From Desulfobacteraceae bacterium (GTDB lineage Bacteria; Desulfobacterota; Desulfobacteria; Desulfobacterales; UBA11574), in assembly GCA_029857875.1 (NCBI GenBank), contig JAOUGB010000024.1, positions 1 through 12,349 of the forward strand: a DNA stretch of 12,349 nt. The letters are read 5' to 3'. Numbering within the stretch: position 1 is the stretch's first letter; every line of letters begins with the position of its first letter. Both the position numbers and the translations under genes were made by a program. Below are positions 7,645 through 12,349 of the stretch, piece by piece. The notes under the pieces were generated by a model, which ran no database searches, had not been told where the DNA came from, and worked only from the letters and a program-made list of their open reading frames with translations.

Positions 7645-8774
7645 CGCCGCGCACCCTTTTCTTTATGCGCATGCGGGGGATTCTCCGCAAGGAAGTGCTC
7701 CAGATCCTGCGCGATCCCAGCAGCATTGCGCTGGCCATTGTTTTACCTTTAGTGCTTCTCTTTATTTTCGGATACGGGGTCACGCTGGATGCCGAAAACG
7801 TGCCCATCGCCGTCGTGCTCGACGACAACGGCCCGGCGGCCCGGGAGGTGTCGGCCAGATTCGATTTGTCACCATATTTCAAAACCATTCATTTAACATC
7901 CATGGCCGAAGCAACGGAGTGGCTGAATCAAAGGCGTGTTGATGGTATTGTTCATCTGCAAGCCGATTTTTCGTCCAGTTTGTACAAACGGAACCAGGCG
8001 CCGGTTCAGGTGATTGTCAACGGCATCGATGCAAACCGGGCGCGTCTGATTCAGGGGTATGCGCGTGGGGTGCTTCAGACATGGACCGAGCTGCGTCAGG
8101 CCCGGGGCGAACCGGTGGCCGGCCCTGCCGTGAAAATATCCCAACGGATATGGTTCAACGAGGCCGCCGTCAGCCGCGATTTTCTGGTACCGGGTCTCAT
8201 CACCCTGATTATGACCTTGATCGGAATCCTCTTGACCGCATTGGTGGTGGCCCGGGAATGGGAGCGCGGGACCATGGAGGCCATTCTGGTCACGCCGATT
8301 CGCAGGGTTGATCTTCTGCTGGGCAAGATGCTTCCTTACTTTATTTTGGGCATGCTGGGCATGCGTTTGTCCGTGTGGGTCGGTGTCACGCTTTTTCATG
8401 TGCCGTTTCGCGGCTCCATCACCGCCCTCTTTGTCTTGAGTGCGCTTTTCATGCTGGCTTCGCTGGGTTTTGGGTTGTTGATATCCGCTGCCGTACGAGT
8501 CCAATTCGTGGCCGCACAGATTTCTATTGTGGCGGGATTTTTGCCTGCACTTTTTCTATCGGGCCTTATTTTCGACCTGGAAAGCACGCCCCGCTTCATT
8601 CAAATCGTGAGCCGCGTGGTTCCGGCGCGGTATTTCGTGGACATCAGCCATACCCTTTTCATGGCCGGCGACGTCTGGCCGGTGCTGCTGCCCAATGCCT
8701 TGGCCCTGGCGGTTATGGCTGTTTTATTTATCAGCCTCGCTTTTCGCAAAATCACCAAGCGTCTGGAGGGCTAA
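7641..8774 (+). CDS. ybhS: ABC-2 type permease, YbhS-like subunit
   Basis: This is one of the two inner-membrane subunits of the exporter, 377 residues long, a usual length for the family. A cytoplasmic N-terminus with RKEVLQILRDPSSIA leads into the first helix (about 28-46). A large extracytoplasmic domain follows (about 47-180), then five more helices at about 183-203, 231-252, 258-282, 290-310 and 346-367. The ABC-2 loop motif AREWERGTMEAILVTPI (about 204-220) sits after the second helix, and SGLIFDLESTPRFIQIVSRVVPARYFVD (about 307-334) matches the usual C-terminal segment. The ATG overlaps the ATPase stop by 4 nt (ATGA), with GAGGGGGAAA as a ribosome site. Later in-frame starts at codons 9 and 11 are possible but poorly supported. 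The assignment to S rather than R is by gene order only. Confidence 0.92.
   Translation: MTPRTLFFMRMRGILRKEVLQILRDPSSIALAIVLPLVLLFIFGYGVTLDAENVPIAVVLDDNGPAAREVSARFDLSPYFKTIHLTSMAEATEWLNQRRVDGIVHLQADFSSSLYKRNQAPVQVIVNGIDANRARLIQGYARGVLQTWTELRQARGEPVAGPAVKISQRIWFNEAAVSRDFLVPGLITLIMTLIGILLTALVVAREWERGTMEAILVTPIRRVDLLLGKMLPYFILGMLGMRLSVWVGVTLFHVPFRGSITALFVLSALFMLASLGFGLLISAAVRVQFVAAQISIVAGFLPALFLSGLIFDLESTPRFIQIVSRVVPARYFVDISHTLFMAGDVWPVLLPNALALAVMAVLFISLAFRKITKRLEG
8765..8770 (+). promoter_or_regulatory. Strong ribosome binding site deciding the start of the last exporter gene
   Basis: GGAGGG lies 3 nt before the ATG at 8774, inside the end of the preceding permease gene. The open frame extends upstream to an ATG at 8375, but that part is antisense-like read-through inside the previous gene in another frame. 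This site and the MDFVRRIIALTIKEF N-terminus fix the true start. Confidence 0.75.
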
Positions 8775-9895
8775 TGGATTTCGTACGCCGCATCATCGCA
8801 TTGACGATTAAAGAATTTATCATGATCATGAAGGACCCCAAAAGTCGCTTTGTCATTATCGGCCCGCCGTTATTCCAGTTTTTCGTGTTCGGGTATGCCG
8901 CAACCTATGATCTTAAAAATGTCCGCTATACGGTATTCGACGAGTCTCGAACCGCCGAGTCCCGGCAGCTTCTGTCCCGGTTTGAAGGATCTGAAAATTT
9001 TGAACTGACAAAAACCATTTTGAGCGAAAAAGAGATTGCCTTCATGATCGATCGTGAAAAGGCTAGGCTTGTCGTCCACATCGGGCCCGAATTCAGCCGC
9101 GATCTTCACAATGGCCGGCCGGCGACTCTCCAGGTGATCGTGGACGGCCGCAATTCAAATGTGGCCCTGATCGCCCTGGGGTATATCGGAAGAATTGTCG
9201 AACAGTACAATCAGGATCTTGTTAAAAACGGGGTGGTCAGCATGGACGGCCCCGGCGTGGTGCTGGTGGACCGTTCATGGTTCAACGCCAACCTCCAAAG
9301 CAGATGGTTCATTGTATCGGCGTTAGGCGGCCTCATCAGCATGGTGGTGGTCATGATTCTTACCAGCCTTTCGGTGGCTAGGGAGCGCGAGTTCGGCACT
9401 TTCGACCAGCTTTTGGTCGCTCCGTTCAACCCCGGAGAAATTCTCATCGGCAAATCCCTGCCCGGCATGTTATTCGGCATCACTGATGCACTGTTGTTTG
9501 CGGCTGGTGCGGTTTATTGGTTCGGTGTGCCGTTTCGCGGAACCGTTCCGACTCTTGTCCTGGCCCTAGGGTGTTTCATCATCACCATAGTGGGCGTCGG
9601 GCTGCTGGTGTCGTCCCTGTCCATGACCATGCAGCAGGCCCTCCTCGGATCCTTTGTCTTCATGATGCCGTCGGTCATCCTTTCCGGATTCGCCACCCCC
9701 ATCGAAAATATGCCACACTGGCTCCAGATCGGAACCTTAATCAATCCCTTGCGCCATATCATCACCGCCCTGCGAGATATATTTCTGGAAGGCGCCAGCG
9801 TAAGCATGATCTGGCACCAACTCTGGCCGCTTGTGCTGATGGCCTGTTTTACGCTGCCGCTGGCAGGCTGGATGTTCCGGCATCGGTCCCAATAA
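8774..9895 (+). CDS. ybhR: ABC-2 type permease, YbhR-like subunit
   Basis: This is the partner of the preceding permease, 373 residues; the two should form the membrane channel of the exporter. The N-terminus (TIKEFIMIMKDPKSRFVIIGPP) is the standard start of this family. The first helix is at about 26-43, an extracytoplasmic domain fills about 45-175, and further helices lie at about 177-200, 228-249, 257-281, 288-305 and 350-367. The loop motif AREREFGTFDQLLVAPF (about 202-218) and SGFATPIENMPHWLQIGTLINPLRHII (about 304-330) are diagnostic for ABC-2 permeases. The start overlaps the previous stop by one base (TAATG). The last 47 bp overlap the 3' end of the opposing gene. No terminator is visible after the stop. 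Confidence 0.92.
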   Translation: MDFVRRIIALTIKEFIMIMKDPKSRFVIIGPPLFQFFVFGYAATYDLKNVRYTVFDESRTAESRQLLSRFEGSENFELTKTILSEKEIAFMIDREKARLVVHIGPEFSRDLHNGRPATLQVIVDGRNSNVALIALGYIGRIVEQYNQDLVKNGVVSMDGPGVVLVDRSWFNANLQSRWFIVSALGGLISMVVVMILTSLSVAREREFGTFDQLLVAPFNPGEILIGKSLPGMLFGITDALLFAAGAVYWFGVPFRGTVPTLVLALGCFIITIVGVGLLVSSLSMTMQQALLGSFVFMMPSVILSGFATPIENMPHWLQIGTLINPLRHIITALRDIFLEGASVSMIWHQLWPLVLMACFTLPLAGWMFRHRSQ

Positions 9896-11051
9896 GCGAG
9901 TCCCATAAGCCCCAAATCCGGTCTTGTTCAATCTCATATCCATAATGGTAGCCCTGCAACAACCTGCGATCTTTATCGGTTATCCTTTCAAATTGGATAC
10001 CTATCACCTCACTTTTTTTTCCTTCAAGAGAAATTTCCTTACTCCAAACAACAGTGCCTAAAATAGAGAGATTAACAAAGGCGATGGCCAAATATATTTG
10101 AATATGAACCTGTTTTCCAACCAAGCTGCCGAAATGACCGGTTTCATAATTCGCACCCAAAACAACGCTGGCCCCACCTAATGAAATGTTTTCTGTGAAT
10201 CCACTGAGGTCCAAAGGGGCTTTACCCGGCTCATCACTAAATATTTTAATCTTTACCTGGGTTGGGAGCCGGTGCCTGACGGTTTTACGAACTGTGCATG
10301 AAAACCTTTCTTCATCGGATTCCGGACGGCTCTGATACAGGTCATGGATAAGACGCTTAACATTCGGATATTTTCTGCAAATCTTCATCAGTCTTAGTTT
10401 AGAGATTTTCGCAAATTCAACGCGAGTAATTGTTTCGACGGTTGACTGAGATATCTTTTCTTCCTCAAACGGATAAATTTCACCAAAAAAATCGTTTTCC
10501 ATCAGGTTTTTGGATGATTTCTTTTGGACCTTTCCTCTGTTCTTCAAACGATGATAGATCGTTTTCTCCACAGTACCAGACACAACAAAATAGAGGTTAT
10601 TCTCTTCATCACCGAATTTTTTCATCATGCTGCCTTCAGGAAAATACCGCATAACCAACATACTCATAAAAGCGATCATTTCAGGATATGTCATCTTGAT
10701 GAAAAAACGCTGCACCCCTGTGTTTTTAGATCTGGCGTTACGAAGGGATGAATAGAAGTCTTGCCCCTCTTGATAAGACAGTCCAATGATTTGCCATTCA
10801 AGGATTTTGGATACAATGGCCTGTATGGTCATACCTGCTTCGATAAAAAGCTCGGCAGCTGTCCCATATGCGTCGGCGGCGGCATAAAACGATCTATCTC
10901 GTTCCAAAAGGTCGGCAAAGAATCTATGGAGCCATGGATCTTTTGGAAAGGCCTTAAGCAGATTTTCAAAGTCTTTGACAGAATCGATCGCGACAGAACC
11001 ATCTATAATACGGCTTACGATGCTGTTCCGTTTTTTTGTCCGGTCGTTCAT
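9849..11051 (-). CDS. Three-part signalling protein: helical N-terminus, cyclic-nucleotide-binding-like domain, C-terminal PilZ domain
   Basis: This is a predicted soluble c-di-GMP receptor of 400 residues, with no membrane segment. Residues about 20-105 are helical and resemble a tetratricopeptide-like pair (FPKDPWLHRFFADLLE, FYAAADAYGTAAELFIEAG). Residues about 118-235 look like a Crp-type cyclic-nucleotide-binding fold (GDEENNLYFVVSGTVEKTI, then DFFGEIYPFEEE). The cassette keeps the FGE glutamate (191) but reads KISQSTVET where an Arg normally contacts the cyclic phosphate, so cAMP/cGMP binding is doubtful. Residues about 255-375 are PilZ: R255-KTV-R259 gives the RxxxR motif and N288-ISLGG the [D/N]xSxxG motif, both intact, so c-di-GMP binding is plausible. 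AAGGAT lies 7 nt before the ATG. The last residues (GTDAGTSSLPAAA) run into the 3' end of the opposing permease gene. The output partner cannot be inferred from the neighbours. Confidence 0.85.
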   Translation of the reverse strand: MNDRTKKRNSIVSRIIDGSVAIDSVKDFENLLKAFPKDPWLHRFFADLLERDRSFYAAADAYGTAAELFIEAGMTIQAIVSKILEWQIIGLSYQEGQDFYSSLRNARSKNTGVQRFFIKMTYPEMIAFMSMLVMRYFPEGSMMKKFGDEENNLYFVVSGTVEKTIYHRLKNRGKVQKKSSKNLMENDFFGEIYPFEEEKISQSTVETITRVEFAKISKLRLMKICRKYPNVKRLIHDLYQSRPESDEERFSCTVRKTVRHRLPTQVKIKIFSDEPGKAPLDLSGFTENISLGGASVVLGANYETGHFGSLVGKQVHIQIYLAIAFVNLSILGTVVWSKEISLEGKKSEVIGIQFERITDKDRRLLQGYHYGYEIEQDRIWGLWDSLIGTDAGTSSLPAAA

Positions 11052-11104
11052 TACTAAAATCCTTATTTAGCGATGAGAACGGTTAACATCATGTGCGTTG
11101 GTTA

Positions 11105-11117
11105 TTATGTGTCATAA
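11105..11117. promoter_or_regulatory. Small palindrome upstream of the PilZ fusion gene
   Basis: TTATG-TGT-CATAA (11105-11117) is an inverted repeat with 5-bp arms, 54 nt upstream of the PilZ fusion start. The 95-bp gap (11052-11146) holds nothing else I can name; no convincing -35/-10 pair is visible on the minus strand. The palindrome could be an operator or chance in AT-rich DNA. Confidence 0.25.
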
Positions 11118-11146
11118 AAATAAGATGCGGTCATACAATTATCCTT

Positions 11147-11380
11147 TTATTTATAGGCTATGGTGAAGACCAGGTGTAATAGTGAACACCAGGAATCCTC
11201 CTGCTGTGGTGAACGGCAATTGCCGGGGATGTTATTGAAGCTCTTAATGCGAAGGTCCTTCATCATTTTACATGCAAGACAGGTTGCAAAACCGTGGGGC
11301 GGTAATTCCGTTTCAAACTTGAGTGGTAGTTGATGAGTTGGCAGATGAGGTATATTTGTTTTGTTTTTAGGCTTATTCAT
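11147..11380 (-). CDS. Possible small cysteine-containing protein of unknown function
   Basis: This open frame of 77 codons, which I do not recognise, lies upstream of the PilZ fusion gene on the same strand, 95 bp away. It starts MNKPKNKTN and has a polar, proline-rich first third (PHLPTHQLPLKFETELPPHG). A CLAC motif follows (Cys 34 and Cys 37), then a basic stretch (KDLRIKSFNNIPGNCR, Cys 55) and another cysteine at 65. Four cysteines with one CxxC pair could hold a metal ion, but this is inference. There is no signal peptide or membrane helix. A ribosome site, AAAAGGA, lies about 10 nt before the ATG. Weak points are its short length and the last 20 or so residues, which look less protein-like and coincide with short DNA repeats. 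It may be a chance frame or a remnant of a longer gene. Confidence 0.4.
   Translation of the reverse strand: MNKPKNKTNIPHLPTHQLPLKFETELPPHGFATCLACKMMKDLRIKSFNNIPGNCRSPQQEDSWCSLLHLVFTIAYK
11163..11193 (+). repeat. Short 12-bp direct repeat pair
   Basis: GTGAAGACCAGG (11163-11174) and GTGAACACCAGG (11182-11193) agree at 11 of 12 positions with a 19-bp period. The related sequence TGGTGAA occurs at 11161 and again at 11207. They fall in the 3' end of the possible small gene. Role unknown. Confidence 0.4.
11214..11225. repeat. Perfect 12-bp palindrome
   Basis: CGGCAATTGCCG reads identically on both strands. It lies inside the possible small gene on the minus strand, encoding part of the segment around Cys 55. 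Possible protein-binding site or chance. Confidence 0.4.
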
Positions 11381-11670
11381 CGATCCGTTTTCCTTTTAAA
11401 TATCATCGGCAATTTTCAACAAAAACTTGATTTTAAAAATCAGCGATCCACTCAATGCAGCGAAATGGTCATCATATCGAAAAAAATTATGTGCATCATG
11501 CATTGAAAAATCTGTATCTATGAAAAAATTGAACTATAGACCAAGAGAATGCTTCAAGTTCTGTCGGTGGACGAAGATGATTATCAAGATATCTGTAATC
11601 ATGCACATCCCCTTCCCACCGATTCAACCCGTCAATACAGGCTACGAAGTGTTATAATCATTCAATTTTC
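11381..11670. other. Gene-free AT-rich stretch
   Basis: I see no supported gene here on either strand. The plus-strand open frame at 11427-11657 has no ribosome site and no protein-like composition. An AT-rich inverted repeat, TGATTTT-A-AAAATCA, lies at 11428-11442. No RNA gene is recognisable by eye. Confidence 0.5.
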
Positions 11671-11699
11671 TTGACATTATTAAGGTGTTAACATAGTAT
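11671..11699 (+). promoter_or_regulatory. Probable sigma70-type promoter of the lipoprotein gene
   Basis: A perfect -35 hexamer, TTGACA (11671-11676), is followed by exactly 17 nt and TAGTAT (11694-11699, 4/6 to the -10 consensus). Transcription would start near 11706, giving an unusually long leader of about 180 nt before the ATG at 11887. A TATAAA at 11864-11869 is closer to the gene but has no -35 and would place the start at the ribosome site. Confidence 0.6.
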
Positions 11700-11790
11700 T
11701 TTGGAATCAGCTACTTCTCTGTATTCGAATTTTATTGTGTAACACTTGTTATTCTGCTGACCTCCATATCGATTCGCAGCTGTATTTTTT

Positions 11791-11820
11791 CAACAACTAT
11801 CCGAGGCCGGATGGTTGTTG
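11791..11820 (+). other. Long hairpin in the presumed leader of the lipoprotein gene
   Basis: CAACAACTATCCG (11791-11803) pairs with CGGATGGTTGTTG (11808-11820) over 13 base pairs, with a single T-G wobble and a 4-nt AGGC loop. A T-run precedes it on the plus strand (TTTTTT, 11785-11790). The sequence after it (GATAGAGTTTT) does not form an immediate T-tract, so it is not a classical terminator in either direction. It may be a regulatory RNA structure, a stability element or a weak attenuator. Confidence 0.65.
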
Positions 11821-11873
11821 GATAGAGTTTTAAAGGTTCGCTAACAAAGTAATAATCGGAATCTATAAATAAT

Positions 11874-11878
11874 GGAGG
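11874..11878 (+). promoter_or_regulatory. Strong ribosome binding site of the lipoprotein gene
   Basis: GGAGG sits 8 nt before the ATG at 11887, an ideal spacing. It fixes the start of the edge-truncated gene, which is too incomplete to be judged by length. Confidence 0.8.
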
Positions 11879-11886
11879 ATTGACAA

Positions 11887-12349
11887 ATGCGATACCTGCT
11901 TCGGGTTATGAGCGTCGTTACTCTATCGCTGATTTTGGTGGCTTGTGTCTCTAACAAACAATATAATCGCGCGATACTCCAGCTAGAATCCGCATGGAAG
12001 GAAGCGAACGACCGTATCCTCGAAAGCGAGGGGCGTCGCTTTTTCAAAGCGACCAAACATCAGGGGTTTATGGCGGTGCAGTTGGCCGTCCGTCGGCTCG
12101 GAATGGTTGTCGAGCAACAGAGCTATGAGACCGGGTTCCTGTTAGTTACAGCGCCGGCGCCGGTCCCGTTAACAATGTCGGATTGGGCGGTGGTCCAAAA
12201 GTCCGACACGCAGGAAATGCGGTCCATCATTGCTGAGGAAGTTGGGGTCGCTAGCTGGTTCGTCACCTTGGACCCGTCGGCCAAGGACGTGTTGGCCAAC
12301 GTATTCATAACCGAGAAAGAAGAGGGTATCGAAATCTCCATCGGACTGA
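11887..12349 (+). CDS. Putative lipoprotein, N-terminal part, cut by window edge
   Basis: An open frame of 154 codons continues past the right edge. The N-terminus MRYLLRVMSVVTLSLILVAC is a lipoprotein signal: basic start, hydrophobic core and lipobox LVAC with Cys 20. The residue after the cysteine is Val, not Asp, so outer-membrane sorting is more likely than inner-membrane retention. The mature part has a charged helical segment (YNRAILQLESAWKEANDRIL), then FKATKHQGFMAVQLAVRRLGM with VVEQQSYETGFLL. This recalls the pattern of helix followed by LG-x-V-x-x and a glycine strand found in several families of small envelope lipoproteins. I do not recognise a specific family. The strong ribosome site, the promoter and the uninterrupted frame make this a real gene. 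Its function is unknown, and its higher GC content contrasts with the DNA just upstream. Confidence 0.8.
   Translation, partial: MRYLLRVMSVVTLSLILVACVSNKQYNRAILQLESAWKEANDRILESEGRRFFKATKHQGFMAVQLAVRRLGMVVEQQSYETGFLLVTAPAPVPLTMSDWAVVQKSDTQEMRSIIAEEVGVASWFVTLDPSAKDVLANVFITEKEEGIEISIGL

Noticed and set aside
8375..8773. Upstream extension of the last exporter permease to an ATG at 8375 (506 residues)
   Set aside because: The added 133 codons lie inside the preceding permease gene in another frame and have no membrane-protein character. The strong GGAGGG site and the family-typical N-terminus at 8774 mark the true start.
11105..11134. Tiny minus-strand frame encoding MTASYFYDT, preceded by AAAGGAT
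   Set aside because: Nine codons are too few to support from sequence alone, and neither the composition nor the position suggests a leader peptide with a known role.
11427..11657. Plus-strand open frame of 76 codons
   Set aside because: No ribosome site, an AT-rich chance composition and no recognisable motif. A second frame here contains VLSVDEDDYQDI, which faintly recalls a receiver domain but is too short and isolated to support.
11791..11820. Hairpin read as a rho-independent terminator
   Set aside because: The T-run is on the 5' side on the plus strand, and on the minus strand the hairpin is followed by A's. Neither direction has a T-tract directly after the stem.
1..12349. CRISPR arrays, tRNA or rRNA genes, insertion sequences, toxin-antitoxin pairs
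   Set aside because: No regularly spaced repeats beyond the short ones listed, no cloverleaf-like segment I could recognise, and no transposase or toxin-like frame. A dedicated RNA search was not possible here.

Overview
The window looks like chromosomal DNA from a Gram-negative, probably a Desulfobacterota (delta-proteobacterial) organism. This rests on the periplasmic and double-membrane transport systems, the lipoprotein, the mixed GC content and a signalling protein that joins a cyclic-nucleotide-type domain to a PilZ domain. The taxonomic guess is inference; no rRNA or other phylogenetic marker is present.

Layout. (1) Positions 1-4501, minus strand: a peptide/nickel-type (Opp/Dpp) ABC importer operon, read right to left. 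It contains a 710-residue substrate-binding protein, a B-type permease, a C-type permease and the start of an ATPase that runs off the left edge. The junctions are 3 nt apart, overlapping by 1 nt, and abutting, so the genes are almost certainly co-transcribed. The binding protein and the C-type permease are both longer than usual because each carries an internal insertion. (2) Positions 4502-4759: a divergent promoter region with three copies of a CTTGACT motif. (3) Positions 4760-9895, plus strand: a complete four-gene exporter operon of the YbhGFSR type. It encodes an HlyD-like membrane fusion protein, a double-ATPase protein and two ABC-2 permeases, with 8 nt, -4 nt and -1 nt junctions. Together these should form an inner-membrane efflux pump reaching into the periplasm; no TolC-like partner or TetR-type regulator is in the window. 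(4) Positions 9849-11051, minus strand: a 400-residue protein with a helical N-terminus, a cyclic-nucleotide-binding-like domain and a C-terminal PilZ (c-di-GMP) domain. Its 3' end overlaps the last exporter gene tail-to-tail. (5) Positions 11147-11380, minus strand: a possible small cysteine-containing protein. (6) Positions 11381-11886: an AT-rich gene-free stretch with a good sigma70-type promoter and a long hairpin. They lie ahead of (7) a lipoprotein gene that starts at 11887 and runs off the right edge.

The transport blocks are recognisable families. The least ordinary parts are the insertions in the importer, the probable loss of a cyclic-nucleotide contact residue in the PilZ fusion protein, the repeated motif in the divergent promoter region, and the long structured leader before the lipoprotein. 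I did not find a clearly new multi-gene system.
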